DNA of 64,000 bases from Bacillus sp. X1(2014) (GCF_007678255.1 NZ_VEED01000014.1:62001-126000), one strand, 5' to 3'; numbered from the stretch's first letter, positions 18,148-27,328 are shown. Notes: generated by a model not told the origin, from the sequence alone. Numbers and translations: made by a program.

Positions 18148-18675
18148 CTATTGACCCGCTTTTTTATCTTTTGTAATTTCACCACAGGCAATCCGTTTTC
18201 CAGAGTCTCCCGAAGGCGGTGTCATGCCATCATCTTTCCCTTCATCAATGACGATTGTGGTACCCTCTTTTGTAAAAAGTGATGTCTTTCCATCTTTCAA
18301 GGTGACATTGGGTGCCATTAAATCTGCTTTAACACTCCCATCATCCCCAACAATTAAATTAGGCAGGTCCCCTGCATGAGCACCTTTTGGATGAAGAAGT
18401 CCATGCTCCTTTTTATCAGGATTAAAATGGTTTCCTGCTGATTTAAAATCTGGAGCTTTACACTTTCCTTTATCATGGATATGAATCGCATGCTCCCCGG
18501 CTGGCAGGCCTTTTAAATCTACTGATAATTTTACGCCGCTGGATTGCTCAGCTACCTTTACTTTGCCGAGGGAATCTCCGACCGAATTATACATCTCCAC
18601 TTCAACCTTTTTGATATTCTCTTCTGTACATCCTGTTAGAAGGAGAAGTGGAATGATCATCCAACTTTTCTTCAT
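18148..18675 (-). CDS. sodC: Cu/Zn superoxide dismutase-like lipoprotein
   Basis: A 175-residue lipoprotein with lipobox LLTGC (Cys16), so it is anchored outside the membrane. Ligands seen by alignment to the SOD fold are His65 and His67 (HIH), bridging His83, zinc His91, His100 and Asp103, and cysteines 72 and 164 for the disulfide. The position of the fourth copper ligand (IVIDEGKDD) holds Asp144 instead of His. Family members remove superoxide; B. subtilis YojM is a relative known for missing copper ligands. Activity here is therefore uncertain. Confidence 0.9.
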   Translation of the reverse strand: MKKSWMIIPLLLLTGCTEENIKKVEVEMYNSVGDSLGKVKVAEQSSGVKLSVDLKGLPAGEHAIHIHDKGKCKAPDFKSAGNHFNPDKKEHGLLHPKGAHAGDLPNLIVGDDGSVKADLMAPNVTLKDGKTSLFTKEGTTIVIDEGKDDGMTPPSGDSGKRIACGEITKDKKAGQ

Positions 18676-18743
18676 ATGTATACCCCCACACTAGACAATT
18701 TGCCCTTAGTATGAACAATCCCGCTCTCCTTTATCCAATGAAA

Positions 18744-18775
18744 AAGGAACAGTATTGGGTTAACTGTTCCTTGGA
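18744..18775 (-). terminator. Terminator overlapping the stop of the 69-aa membrane protein gene
   Basis: AAGGAACAGT pairs with ACTGTTCCTT, and the minus strand continues CCTTTTTCATT. The gene's stop codon lies within the hairpin. Confidence 0.75.
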
Positions 18776-18969
18776 GAGTGCTCTTGATTTTTCAATTGTT
18801 CTTCTAATTCTTTTGCCTTTTTTGCCTCGCGTTTAGAGACCAAAATGATGACGCGCATTGTTAGAAAGGCTCCAATTAGGAAAATCATAAAGGTGATCGC
18901 AGCAGGTATATATTCCGATTTATCTTCCGGAAAGTATAAAAACAATGAAAGTACCGATGGATGAAACAT
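18760..18969 (-). CDS. Small single-span membrane protein (69 aa)
   Basis: AAAGGGAG lies 7 nt before the ATG. The 69-residue product has one long hydrophobic helix (about residues 21-44) followed by a charged, coiled-coil-like tail (KREAKKAKELEEQLKNQE). I do not recognise the family. The topology resembles small regulatory or division-associated membrane proteins, but no function can be assigned. It is read in the same direction as the cyclophilin gene upstream and ends in its own terminator. Confidence 0.75.
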   Translation of the reverse strand: MFHPSVLSLFLYFPEDKSEYIPAAITFMIFLIGAFLTMRVIILVSKREAKKAKELEEQLKNQEHSPRNS

Positions 18970-19062
18970 TTTTCTTCTCCCTTTCTCTAAAGGAACTGCT
19001 CTAATAATTCATTATAGCAACAAAAAACATTTCATACCACTTTCTCAATTTACCTATAACTG

Positions 19063-19806
19063 TTATTCTTCTATCACCTTTATTTTCTTAATGATTACAT
19101 CCTTTTCAGGTTTATCTTGGGCGCCAACAGGTGTGTTAGCAATTTTATCCACGATATCCATGCCCTCAACCACTTGTCCAAAAACAGTATGACGATGATC
19201 AAGCCACGGTGTACCACCGTTTTTATCATATGCTTCAATAATTTCTTTTGGATATCCTGCTTTTTCCATTTGTTCTTTCATGGCTGGATCCAGTGACGAG
19301 CTTTGTACAATAAAAAACTGACTTCCGTTTGTATTACTGCCAGAATTAGCCATTGATAAGGCACCGCGGAGATTATAAAGGTTTTTGGAAAATTCATCTT
19401 CAAAAGGCTGGCCATAAATGCTTTCCCCGCCAGTACCATTACCATTCGGGTCACCGCCCTGGATCATGAAATCTTTAATGACCCGATGAAAAATTAGTCC
19501 ATCATAGTAGCCTTCTTTACCATGTTCAATAAAGTTTTCAACTGCTTTTGGGGCATACTTAGGAAACAATTTGATTTTTATGTTTCCCATTGACGTTTCC
19601 ATTTCAACGACCTTTTCATTATCTAGAACCTCTGTTGAAAGCTGAGGATAGACAGCATTTGACACGGTTTGGTCCCCTTCCTTTTGTTCCGCTTTTGGCG
19701 TGGTCTTTTTGGTTGTTGCATCTTCTTTCTCCGTGCTTGTCCCACATGCTGCCAAAACTAGAACAATTGTAAATAATGTTAGTAAGAATTGCAGATTCTT
19801 TCTCAT
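19063..19806 (-). CDS. Cyclophilin-type peptidyl-prolyl isomerase lipoprotein
   Basis: A 247-residue lipoprotein: signal peptide with lipobox VLAAC (Cys21), a Lys/Thr-rich linker, then a cyclophilin domain from about residue 65. The domain has [22 protein letters not shown], the [16 protein letters not shown] active-site strand, and [12 protein letters not shown]. It should catalyse proline cis-trans isomerisation and assist folding outside the membrane. An insertion (about [18 protein letters not shown]) distinguishes it from cytoplasmic PpiB. GGAGGAATG precedes the ATG. No clear terminator follows. Confidence 0.92.
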   Translation of the reverse strand: MRKNLQFLLTLFTIVLVLAACGTSTEKEDATTKKTTPKAEQKEGDQTVSNAVYPQLSTEVLDNEKVVEMETSMGNIKIKLFPKYAPKAVENFIEHGKEGYYDGLIFHRVIKDFMIQGGDPNGNGTGGESIYGQPFEDEFSKNLYNLRGALSMANSGSNTNGSQFFIVQSSSLDPAMKEQMEKAGYPKEIIEAYDKNGGTPWLDHRHTVFGQVVEGMDIVDKIANTPVGAQDKPEKDVIIKKIKVIEE

Positions 19807-19922
19807 ATATCATTCCTCCAATTTTTTCACTTTAACCGAAATAAAATAATTTCACACATTGTTTTTAATTTACTATGTTTCATATTAAAATAAAAGAGGA
19901 AAAGCGAAAGGGGTGTTTTTTT

Positions 19923-20303
19923 GTGTCAGAATTACAAATTGGTAGTATTGTAACTGCCATTTATAAAACAGGGAAATATATCGGTGAAATAACGGAGGTA
20001 CGCCCGCAGCATTATTTAGTACGAGTTCTAGCTGTACTTAAACATCCCATGCAAGGAGATTTACATAGCCCTAAAGATGCAGATGTACTAATTTTTCATG
20101 AAAGAAAAGCACTCAGCTATCGTGAGCAAGCGAATATTCCCCTCAAAATGGTTAAGCCCTTTGAGAATGAGGTTCCCGATTATAAGGAGTCATTAAAAGA
20201 GGCGTTAGCCAAAATAAAACAGGACTTAGCAGAAACACCTTCAGAATGGGCTGAAATGAGTCTGAGAGCCTTGGAATCGCTTGAAAAAGATTATAAAATA
20301 TAA
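19923..20303 (+). CDS. kapB: Kinase-associated protein B
   Basis: A 126-residue protein with an N-terminal beta-barrel of the KapB family (IGSIVTAIYKTGKYIGEI) and a helical C-terminus. In B. subtilis KapB supports phosphate flow from the sporulation kinases KinA/KinB to Spo0F. The frame extends 16 codons upstream, but the GTG at 19923 has AAAGGGGTG 8 nt before it and gives the family's usual N-terminus. There is no lipobox despite the historical name kinase-associated lipoprotein. It converges with kapD. Confidence 0.88.
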   Translation: MSELQIGSIVTAIYKTGKYIGEITEVRPQHYLVRVLAVLKHPMQGDLHSPKDADVLIFHERKALSYREQANIPLKMVKPFENEVPDYKESLKEALAKIKQDLAETPSEWAEMSLRALESLEKDYKI

Positions 20304-20304
20304 A

Positions 20305-20345
20305 TGCTAAAGGCCAAATCAGTTTGAATGATTTGGCCTTTTATG
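20305..20345. terminator. Bidirectional kapB/kapD terminator
   Basis: AAAGGCCAAATCA pairs perfectly with TGATTTGGCCTTT around a 7-nt loop; it overlaps the kapD stop codon. Confidence 0.88.
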
Positions 20346-20964
20346 CGAATTCATTTAATAACTTTGAGAAATCAATCCGATCCCCAATTGTCGTTGGTTC
20401 AGGTTTTTCTAAATAACGTTTATCCTTTTCAACGAGTTTGAATATATTAAAGGTAGTCAACGCATCATCAAGTGCACGATGATGTTTGCCTGTCCCTTCT
20501 TTCCCGTATTCCTGAACTGCCTTCCAAAGTCCCGTTTGATTTTGATCACCAAAGAATCGTTTATATTCCATGGAAAGATCCAGCTCCGAAGCCTTAAGCG
20601 GAAAAGCAACCCCAGCCTTTAAACAATTATGACGAAGCACCTTCATATCCATATTTCCCCAAGTAACAATGGTTGTTTCATAATTATGCTTATTGAATTC
20701 CTCCAATTTTTTAACAAGTTCAAATATAGATAAACCCTTGTCTACCTGCTGCTGAGAGATATGTAAAAAGGATTTACAGCGTTCAGTTAGTTTTGGGAAT
20801 TTAAGTGGAGTAACAAAGGATGAAAACTGTTCTGTTACTTGATCATCTACGACTGCAACAATTCCAACTTCGATAATTTCCGCATAAAAATCCTTCATGC
20901 GTACATTCCGTTCAGGCATTGTAAACTCAAAATCGATAAATAAATGTTGCCGCCTTGCCCTCAT
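20341..20964 (-). CDS. kapD: KapD, DEDD-type 3'-5' exonuclease-like sporulation inhibitor
   Basis: A 207-residue protein of the RNase T/DnaQ exonuclease fold: FIDFEFTM carries the first Asp/Glu pair, NMDMKVLRHN the second Asp region, and GKHHRALDDALTT the H...D pair near residue 160. B. subtilis KapD inhibits the KinA route to sporulation. The ATG at 20964 has AAAGGTGG 8 nt upstream; the upstream GTG codons overlap this site. It is convergent with kapB as in B. subtilis. Confidence 0.9.
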   Translation of the reverse strand: MRARRQHLFIDFEFTMPERNVRMKDFYAEIIEVGIVAVVDDQVTEQFSSFVTPLKFPKLTERCKSFLHISQQQVDKGLSIFELVKKLEEFNKHNYETTIVTWGNMDMKVLRHNCLKAGVAFPLKASELDLSMEYKRFFGDQNQTGLWKAVQEYGKEGTGKHHRALDDALTTFNIFKLVEKDKRYLEKPEPTTIGDRIDFSKLLNEFA

Positions 20965-21117
20965 CAATTTCACCACCTTTACGTTTACTCTTACTACATT
21001 ATATAAAGAAACATGTACAAAAAATTGTGCTTTTTTTCTATTTTTTCTTATATTATAACACGAAATTAAATTTAATTTTTTAAATTTTAAATCAATAATC
21101 AGATAAAAAGAATATGA

Positions 21118-21501
21118 TTATTTTTTTAGCTTAATGACAGCCATCGTACATCTTGATATGCATATCATGCGGTCTTGCTCGTCAGTAATTTTTATATCCC
21201 AGACTTGAGTTGATTTTCCTTGATATAGTACAGTTGCAATTGCTGTAACCTCACCCTCAGTTTTTGGCCGAACATGATTGGCATTAATCTCTAGACCCGC
21301 GACAGCCTCCGTTTCTTTATCTACCAATTCATAGGCTCCAACGCTGGCCACTGTTTCAGCCAAAGCAACAGATGCACCGCCGTGCAGTAATCCAAATGGC
21401 TGGCGAGTCCGCTCATCCACAGGCATGGTCGCCATAACCCTTCCTTTTTCGACTAAGGTAATCTCAATTCCTAGAGAATGTAGCAATGTATTTTCAATCA
21501 T
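21118..21501 (-). CDS. menI: Hotdog thioesterase, YuxO-like (DHNA-CoA hydrolase)
   Basis: A 127-residue single hotdog-domain protein of the PaaI group. GLLHGGASVALAETVAS holds the active-site His/Gly and Glu, and LEINANHVRP is the following conserved strand. It is very like B. subtilis YuxO/MenI, which hydrolyses 1,4-dihydroxy-2-naphthoyl-CoA in menaquinone synthesis. In B. subtilis the gene lies beside comA; no comA is near it here. GGAGG precedes the ATG. Confidence 0.85.
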   Translation of the reverse strand: MIENTLLHSLGIEITLVEKGRVMATMPVDERTRQPFGLLHGGASVALAETVASVGAYELVDKETEAVAGLEINANHVRPKTEGEVTAIATVLYQGKSTQVWDIKITDEQDRMICISRCTMAVIKLKK

Positions 21502-21589
21502 CTAAGTTCCTCCTATATGTAAACAGTTGTTATCTATATAAACTATTCGCCTTTTTAACTAATTTTCCTTTAATTCATCATTTTCCGCA

Positions 21590-21619
21590 TAAAAAAACAG
21601 CCCAAGAGCTGTTTTTTCA
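21590..21619 (-). terminator. Terminator of the Gly/Pro/Tyr-rich small protein gene
   Basis: AAAAAACAGC pairs with GCTGTTTTTT, T-run on both strands. Confidence 0.8.
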
Positions 21620-21621
21620 AT

Positions 21622-21846
21622 TTAGTAATAATAAGGAGCACCGAAGCCGGGATAAAAAGCCCCAGGGTAGCCTATGGGCGGTGGGGGCGGGGGATAAAAG
21701 CCAGGATATCCGTAACCACCATAAAATGGCCGGCTAATTAATGCGCCTCCTAATAAGCCTCCTAAAAATCCTCCAAGTAATGGCAACCCGAAACCAATAA
21801 ATCGTTGATCTTGAACTTGATGAGGGTTCCGATAATAAGGGTACAT
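21622..21846 (-). CDS. Gly/Pro/Tyr-rich small protein (74 aa)
   Basis: GGAAGGAGG lies 8-9 nt before the ATG, an almost perfect ribosome site. The product has a polar start (MYPYYRNPHQ), a glycine-zipper-like hydrophobic segment (LPLLGGFLGGLLGGALIS) and a Tyr/Pro/Gly tail with a run of six prolines ending in YYY. It resembles small spore-coat or surface-associated proteins of Bacillus, but I cannot name the family. It is monocistronic. Confidence 0.75.
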   Translation of the reverse strand: MYPYYRNPHQVQDQRFIGFGLPLLGGFLGGLLGGALISRPFYGGYGYPGFYPPPPPPIGYPGAFYPGFGAPYYY

Positions 21847-21914
21847 GTAGCAAAACCTCCTTCCTAATACTCGCCTACACTATTTCATATGCGAAATGAA
21901 GGGGTTTGGAGTGG

Positions 21915-21950
21915 GCAAAAAAGCCTCCGAATGTCTCGTGAGGCTTTTTC
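21915..21950 (-). terminator. pepA terminator
   Basis: AAAAAGCCTC pairs with GAGGCTTTTT. Confidence 0.8.
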
Positions 21951-21956
21951 AAAGCA

Positions 21957-23465
21957 TTATTTCTCTATGGGTTCAAAGCGTTCAACAAATAAGGCAAGGG
22001 TACGGGCCATAATGCCGGTTGCACCTGCTGGACCTAGATCATAGGCTTTCGCGGTGGTGGCTGTCCCAGCAATATCCAGGTGCACCCATGGTGTCCCTTC
22101 GGCAAATTCACCGATAAAAGCCCCAGCAACCAACGCATGACCTTCACTGCCAGGGGAATTATTTAAATCGGCAACTTTACTGTTTCTTACCCGTTCAATC
22201 TCTGTTTCAAACAATGGCAGCTGCCACATTTGCTCACCGGCTTCATTCGAAGCTTCTAATACCTGTTTATATAATGGTTCATGGTTGGTCATTGCCCCAG
22301 TTGTATGGAGACCAAGTGCGGTAATTACTCCACCTGTTAAAGTTGCGACGTCGACAAGATAGTCTGCACCGTGTTGCTTAGCATAGGTTACCGCATCCGC
22401 TAGAACAAGCCGTCCTTCAGCATCAGTATTTAATACCTCGATGGTCTTACCACACATCGATGTAATCACGTCATCAGGCTTAAAGGCATGGCCGCTAATC
22501 ATATTATCCGTAGAAGGAATAACCGCGACCACATTTTGCTCCGGCTGAATTTCACCGATGATTTCCATAGCACCAAGAACCGCAGCTGCTCCGCCCATGT
22601 CAGTTTTCATCCCAACGATCCCTGATTTCGTTTTAATGGAGTAACCGCCCGTATCAAAGGTTATGCCTTTTCCAACTAAACCTATAACATCATTCCATTC
22701 ATCTTTCCCTTGATATTTAAGGACAATCATTTTAGGAGGCTCTGTTGATCCCTGATTCACGGCAAGGAAAGCTCCCATTCCAAGCTTCTCTATTTCAGCT
22801 TTATCCAAGATTTCCACCTCGAAAGCATATTTACTTCCAAGTTCTTGTGCATAATTAGCTATATCTGTTGCAGTTAACATATTGCCCGGGATGTTAACGA
22901 GCGTTCGTGCCGAATTAGTTCCTTTACCAAACGCATGTCCTACCTTTAACGAAGCTAATACTTCTTCTCCATCAAGGCTGTCACAATAAATCGTTAGATG
23001 ATCCAGCTTTTTCTCTGGCTCGTTCGATTTTTGCTTGTACCCTTCAAATTGATAAGTTGAGAGGGCAAAGGCTTCGCTCAGCGCATGGGCAGCATCCAAA
23101 CCATCCACTTGTTCAGTCGTAAAGGAATCTAAATAAGTGGCTGCTTCTTCAAGTTTATTTGCCTTCACTTCCTTAAAGAGCCTTCCAAACGCAGATTTTA
23201 GTTTATCAAAGGTAAACTCTTTTTCCTTCCCAAGGCCGACAAACCAAATACGTTTTGAGCCGATTTTACCTAAACTATGTACTTTATTGATATTTTTTAA
23301 CTTAGCTGAAATGTCACCTGATTTTACAAGCTCTTTTAATTGACCATTGAATGCCTCATCGAGCAATGCTAATATTCCTGTGAATTTTTCAGGTTTATCA
23401 AAGAGTCCAATGATTAAACCTTCATGCTCTGTTGATAGTTCAAGTTCTTTTTTAACATCAAACAA
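21957..23465 (-). CDS. pepA: Leucyl aminopeptidase (M17 family, YuiE)
   Basis: A cytoplasmic metallopeptidase of 502 residues that removes N-terminal residues from peptides. The C-terminal catalytic domain has [14 protein letters not shown] with the metal/catalytic Lys and Asp, and the family signature NTDAEGRL near residue 350. The N-terminal third is the variable macro-like domain. It is flanked by terminators and read alone. Length agrees with the B. subtilis homologue YuiE (500 residues). Confidence 0.95.
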   Translation of the reverse strand: MFDVKKELELSTEHEGLIIGLFDKPEKFTGILALLDEAFNGQLKELVKSGDISAKLKNINKVHSLGKIGSKRIWFVGLGKEKEFTFDKLKSAFGRLFKEVKANKLEEAATYLDSFTTEQVDGLDAAHALSEAFALSTYQFEGYKQKSNEPEKKLDHLTIYCDSLDGEEVLASLKVGHAFGKGTNSARTLVNIPGNMLTATDIANYAQELGSKYAFEVEILDKAEIEKLGMGAFLAVNQGSTEPPKMIVLKYQGKDEWNDVIGLVGKGITFDTGGYSIKTKSGIVGMKTDMGGAAAVLGAMEIIGEIQPEQNVVAVIPSTDNMISGHAFKPDDVITSMCGKTIEVLNTDAEGRLVLADAVTYAKQHGADYLVDVATLTGGVITALGLHTTGAMTNHEPLYKQVLEASNEAGEQMWQLPLFETEIERVRNSKVADLNNSPGSEGHALVAGAFIGEFAEGTPWVHLDIAGTATTAKAYDLGPAGATGIMARTLALFVERFEPIEK

Positions 23466-23547
23466 GTTACTTCACCTCCAGATTATTCGTGTTTAATTAT
23501 AGCGAATATCGGTGTTTATTTCGAGCAACTAATTATTTTTTAAAAAT

Positions 23548-23576
23548 AAAAAACAGGCCCAGCAGCCTGCTTTTAT
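23548..23576 (-). terminator. yuiC terminator
   Basis: AACAGGC pairs with GCCTGCTT-type sequence (6-7 bp), followed by TTTTTTATTTTT on the minus strand. Confidence 0.6.
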
Positions 23577-24181
23577 CTCTTCTCAGAACTTATATACTGC
23601 CCGCGGAAGACTTGCATCGATTTATCTTCATTTAATGACTTAAGTGTTTGCTCTGTTAGTTTTCCATTACCTTTTTGTACCACATAAATATCGAGTTTCT
23701 TTTTACCCCACTTATTATAAACATCTTCAACTGTTTCATAATAAAGGTCTAGTTCATTCCCTTTGATAGCCCCGCCCTTATCAGCAACCACACCATACCC
23801 ATATCCAGGGATAAAGAGAATCGTTCCAATAGGGAATACGTTTAGGTCTGCGGCAATCGTAGAAAACAAATCACGTTTTACTTTTACACCGGAGTAAGTT
23901 ATCCCATATTCAGGGTGGCCTTCACTTTTCCCTGTAGATTCTACTCCTGCTGTATAACCAGTGGCAGTAACCGTTTGTTTAGGATATTTCGACCAATCGA
24001 TTTCGTTCTCCAAGGACCTTTGGGTTCCTGAAACATGTTCAGTCGATGCAAGAACAGACCCAAACTGGTTTAAAAACAATTGTGCATTTACTCCAGAGAT
24101 TGATTGGAAGGTCGCAAAGACAGCCATTAAGAAGAGACAAACCATGGCTAAACGCCTACTCCAATGTTTCATTTTATTCAT
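23573..24181 (-). CDS. yuiC: YuiC-like 3D-domain cell-wall hydrolase
   Basis: A protein of about 202 residues with an N-terminal membrane anchor/signal ([15 protein letters not shown]) and a C-terminal 3D domain: [10 protein letters not shown], then [25 protein letters not shown] and NELDLYY, which supply the three aspartates. YuiC is a muralytic enzyme related to the stationary-phase Sps factors and the MltA fold. GGAGGAGTG precedes both a TTG at 24184 and the ATG at 24181; the longer frame to 24217 lacks such a site. It sits upstream of pepA in the same direction. Confidence 0.88.
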   Translation of the reverse strand: MNKMKHWSRRLAMVCLFLMAVFATFQSISGVNAQLFLNQFGSVLASTEHVSGTQRSLENEIDWSKYPKQTVTATGYTAGVESTGKSEGHPEYGITYSGVKVKRDLFSTIAADLNVFPIGTILFIPGYGYGVVADKGGAIKGNELDLYYETVEDVYNKWGKKKLDIYVVQKGNGKLTEQTLKSLNEDKSMQVFRGQYISSEKR

Positions 24182-24279
24182 CAAAATTTTCACTCCTCCC
24201 AAAATATTCATTCCCAAGTTGCAGGAAAATATTCAAAATAGGAAAAGGGAAATTTTTCATGTATTTATTGCAAATCATA

Positions 24280-24336
24280 AAAAAAGGCTTTTACCAAGAG
24301 GGAATTGTCTTTCTTTCCCCTTGGTAAAAGCCTTAA
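24280..24336 (-). terminator. yuiB terminator
   Basis: A very long stem: AAGGCTTTTACCAAG with CTTGGTAAAAGCCTT, extended by GGGAA/TTCCC with a mismatch; minus-strand T-run follows. Confidence 0.88.
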
Positions 24337-24656
24337 AACATTTGGTATCCATTTTTGCGTAATAGTTTAATCGTGAAACCAGCAGCAACTGCACCAGCTA
24401 GTCCACTAATTAAAATAAGAATATCAGCAGTGGCTAACGAAGTAAACCTGTGGCCCAACTCACTAAATGCCATTTTACTATTTGTGAAATACTCACTAAA
24501 ACTCACTTTATCTACAATAAAAATGGCTACAATAGGATAAACTACAGCCATAACCCACGACATGCGCAGCAACATATTAAGAATAAATCCAATTCCAAAA
24601 AATAAAACAAAGAAAAGTAAAATCGATATGATTAAGACAACAATGCTCATTTGCAT
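24333..24656 (-). CDS. yuiB: YuiB-like membrane protein
   Basis: A 107-residue protein with three hydrophobic segments (about 3-25, 27-46 and 77-98). AAGGGGGA lies 7 nt before the ATG at 24656; the track frame to 24683 lacks a site. The family has unknown function. The order yuiC-yuiB-yuiA-yumB agrees with B. subtilis, and the terminator at its 3' end shows separate transcription from yuiC. Confidence 0.8.
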   Translation of the reverse strand: MQMSIVVLIISILLFFVLFFGIGFILNMLLRMSWVMAVVYPIVAIFIVDKVSFSEYFTNSKMAFSELGHRFTSLATADILILISGLAGAVAAGFTIKLLRKNGYQMF

Positions 24657-24744
24657 CCGAGATTCCCCCTTATACATCAACATTTAGTGTACTGAATGTC
24701 GAAAAAGGAGTCAATATAAACGAATATTTTTCTTTTATATACAA

Positions 24745-24778
24745 GAAAAAAGCCCCTCGAATAATTCGAAGAAGCATC
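24745..24778 (-). terminator. Weak terminator after yuiA
   Basis: On the minus strand CGAAT/ATTCG with flanking GCTTC/GGGGC pairing, followed by TTTTTTCTTG. Confidence 0.55.
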
Positions 24779-24797
24779 TCAATTTATACGATAAACT

Positions 24798-24923
24798 TTA
24801 TTCTTTTTTCTTGCCAGTTCCTTCGCAGCAGCTGCAGGTTTCTGATCCCCCTAGAACTAGTTGAAAATAGCCTTTCCCGGAACAATAATCACACGTTTTT
24901 GAATCTACGATCTTTACTGTCAT
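24798..24923 (-). CDS. yuiA: YuiA, tiny DnaJ-type zinc-finger protein
   Basis: A 41-residue frame preceded by AAGGAG. It has two CXXC pairs each followed by a Gly-x-Gly pattern: CDYCSGKG at residues 11-18 and CSCCEGTG at 30-37. This is the zinc-binding CxxCxGxG repeat of DnaJ, reduced to one finger. The same small gene lies between yuiB and yumB in B. subtilis. Role unknown; zinc binding is expected from the motif. Confidence 0.85.
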   Translation of the reverse strand: MTVKIVDSKTCDYCSGKGYFQLVLGGSETCSCCEGTGKKKE

Positions 24924-25079
24924 TCTTAGTCAACTCCTTAATAATTAACTTAATTTTCTGATAATATATCAAGAATTTCCTAAAAAAGAAAGGACGGAAA
25001 TCTGGCAAATTCAATCGAGAAAGCGGATACATGTCAAGTTTTCTTACAAATACTAGTTGTCACTTAAATTTTCTAAAAA

Positions 25080-25571
25080 TTACAAAAATAACTTATAAGC
25101 TGTATATCCAAACTGGTCCCCTGGGTTTAAATCATCAATACCTTGCTTCGAGAAGGTAATATCATTTCTAATTAAATATTGGAGTATGATGGATGCATCT
25201 TTTTCATGGAGCAGTTCTTCTGGTGCCATAAATCTCGCTTCAAAAAGTTCGTTATCCTGATGACTCACCACCTGTTCATTCACCGGTTCAAGTAGAAAAT
25301 GGAGCAAATTATCGCTAATTTCTCCTTTAATCACACCAGTTCTTAGGCCAATGAGTCCCTTCACCTGACATTGGATGCCGGTTTCTTCCAATACTTCTCT
25401 AATAACAGCCTCATCCGCTGTTTCTCCCATTTCAACAAAGCCTGCGGGCAGTGACCATTTGCCCTTTAAGCCGCCATATCGTTTCTTTACGACGAGCCAT
25501 TTCCCCTCATATGACCTGACAACACCTGCAACAGCTAACCAAACCTTGCCCCGTTTTTCATGATTACTCAC
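25080..25571 (-). CDS. NUDIX hydrolase
   Basis: A 163-residue protein with a complete NUDIX box (GX5EX7REUXEEXGU) at about residues 43-65, so it should cleave a nucleoside diphosphate linked to another group; substrate unknown. Start is GTG with GGGGGAG five nucleotides upstream. It is read in the same direction as yuiA and yumB but has no visible terminator of its own. The N-terminal VWLAVAGVVRSYEG strand is typical of the fold. Confidence 0.88.
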   Translation of the reverse strand: MSNHEKRGKVWLAVAGVVRSYEGKWLVVKKRYGGLKGKWSLPAGFVEMGETADEAVIREVLEETGIQCQVKGLIGLRTGVIKGEISDNLLHFLLEPVNEQVVSHQDNELFEARFMAPEELLHEKDASIILQYLIRNDITFSKQGIDDLNPGDQFGYTAYKLFL

Positions 25572-25611
25572 TCAGACTCCCCCTCACAAAGTATTACTTA
25601 ATTTAATCATA

Positions 25612-25646
25612 ACAAAAAAAGGACAGATATTTCTCTGCCCTTTTAT
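25612..25646 (-). terminator. yumB terminator
   Basis: AAAAGGACAGA pairs with TCTGCCCTTTT (one mismatch), minus-strand T-run of seven. Confidence 0.78.
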
Positions 25647-25657
25647 CTATAATAATT

Positions 25658-26875
25658 TTAAAAAACATTAAATTTTCCTTTTTTCAATACAAGTCCAGCG
25701 CCGCCAATCATATAAAGAGAACGGTTATCGACTACTTTTTTCATGAAGGATGCTTTTGCACCGGTAATTTTTTTACCAAATACAACTCCGATCGCATCAT
25801 CTTCGCCTAGGGAGCAAACGGTCCCTTTATTATCGAACGTGAAAGTTTCTAGCTCCGATTTATTACGAACTAAAGCCGCGATATTACGGGCACAAACTTC
25901 CCCTTGCTGCATGGCAATCTGTGCAGTCGGTGGATATGGGCGGTTGATTTCTTCATTAATCATCAATGAACTATCACCGATCATGAAAGTATCATCGAAA
26001 CCAGGAACGCGAAGATCCGGCTGAACTTTGACCCGGCCTCTCATTGCTTCAAAGCCTGATTTTTCAACAATAGCATTCCCGCGAATTCCTGCGGCCCACA
26101 CGACAGTACCCGCCTTGATTTCACGTGGTTCCTCTTCACCTTTAGCGACAAAGATGCCTTCTTCCGTACATTCTTTAATCGCTGTTCCGATTAAGAATTC
26201 AACACCTTTTCGTTCTAATTGTGCCACTGCATAATTCACTAGTTCAGGATCAAAACCTGGGAGTACTGTTGGGGCAGCTTCGACACAAATAATTTTTACT
26301 TTATGTGAATCCACATCATACTCATGACATAATTCAGGAATTCTATTTGTTAATTCCCCAAGGAATTCAATTCCCGTAAAGCCAGCACCACCGACAACAA
26401 TAGTCAAACGATTGTCGTTTTTCTCTTCTTCCATATTGTATGTCGCAAATTGGTATTCAATATGTTCACGCAATTGACGAGAGGAGTTTACATTTGAGAT
26501 TCCAAAAGCAAATTCTTTTAATCCTTTGATCCCAAATGTTTCTGGTTCACCACCAAGGGCAATAACGAGGTAGTCATAGTCGACTTCCCCTTTTTCCAAA
26601 ATAACCTTCTTGTCATCTTTATTAATTTCTACGACAGTATCTTGAACAAAATCCACTTTACTGCGGTCAATTACATCACGGATATCATAACGTACACGGT
26701 CATGATGCAATGTGCCTGCAGAAGCCTCATGCAGCCATGTGGTTTCATAATGATAGTCATTTTTATTTACTAAAACAATGTCAGCTTCATTCACGCCGAT
26801 TAACTTCTGTAAGCGAACTGTTGTCATTAGTCCACCGTAACCAGCACCGAGAATAACAATTTTAGGCTTTCTCAA
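25658..26875 (-). CDS. yumB: Type II NADH dehydrogenase-like flavoprotein (YumB)
   Basis: A 405-residue pyridine nucleotide-disulfide oxidoreductase. FAD binding: [11 protein letters not shown] at the N-terminus and [15 protein letters not shown] near 300. NAD binding: [14 protein letters not shown] near residue 160. Family NDH-2 enzymes pass electrons from NADH to menaquinone at the inner membrane face. The start is read as the TTG at 26875, behind GGAAGTGA, giving the N-terminus (M)[11 protein letters not shown]. It is divergent from yumC; a Rex-like palindrome lies about 95 nt upstream. Confidence 0.88.
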   Translation of the reverse strand: MRKPKIVILGAGYGGLMTTVRLQKLIGVNEADIVLVNKNDYHYETTWLHEASAGTLHHDRVRYDIRDVIDRSKVDFVQDTVVEINKDDKKVILEKGEVDYDYLVIALGGEPETFGIKGLKEFAFGISNVNSSRQLREHIEYQFATYNMEEEKNDNRLTIVVGGAGFTGIEFLGELTNRIPELCHEYDVDSHKVKIICVEAAPTVLPGFDPELVNYAVAQLERKGVEFLIGTAIKECTEEGIFVAKGEEEPREIKAGTVVWAAGIRGNAIVEKSGFEAMRGRVKVQPDLRVPGFDDTFMIGDSSLMINEEINRPYPPTAQIAMQQGEVCARNIAALVRNKSELETFTFDNKGTVCSLGEDDAIGVVFGKKITGAKASFMKKVVDNRSLYMIGGAGLVLKKGKFNVF

Positions 26876-27328
26876 AGTGATCACTTCCACCCTTTATTTT
26901 TTAGATAATCCCTTTTTTCTTAGTTTCCACTGCTATGACCATTTTTATTTTGTATAATAAAAAAATGTATGTGATATAATTCACGAATAAGGCCAAAAAA
27001 AACAAGTTTCCTGGTATCCATATAGATCAAGCAAGGAAATTACTAAGAATGCTATATATTACTACTTGACATAAAAATTTGCTTTTTATGTCACAAAAAA
27101 TTAACAATCTATCCTCAATACATCTTATGCTACTTTTACACGATTATCAAGCGATTTTCATAAATTTTTCTTTAAGTTTTAGAGATTATTGAATTGGATT
27201 TGACTAATAAATAATATTTTGAAAATTGCCTTAGTTTTGAATATTCCACCCCTTAAAGATGTGAGAATTTTTTGTTTTATGATATTATGAATGAAGGAGT
27301 CTGTTACTACAGGTTGGGGGGATGCGGA
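26876..27328. other. Divergent intergenic region between yumB and yumC
   Basis: No gene seen. It holds the upstream regions of two divergent redox genes: a Rex-like palindrome (26969-26986), AT-rich stretches with possible -10 boxes (TATACA on minus near 26951; TATTAT on plus near 27284), and a weak TTTCCT/AGGAAA inverted repeat near 27006-27042. The yumC ribosome site GGGGGG lies at 27316-27321. Confidence 0.6.
26969..26986. promoter_or_regulatory. Rex-like operator candidate upstream of yumB
   Basis: The 18-mer ATGTGATATAATTCACGA matches 11 of 14 defined positions of the Rex consensus TTGTGAANNNNTTCACAA. It overlaps a weak -35 region for yumB. Confidence 0.4.

Noticed and set aside
24046..24327. 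Plus-strand ORF of 93 codons opposite yuiC's start.
   Set aside because: It reads through the yuiB terminator and yuiC signal peptide in antisense and has no recognisable domain.
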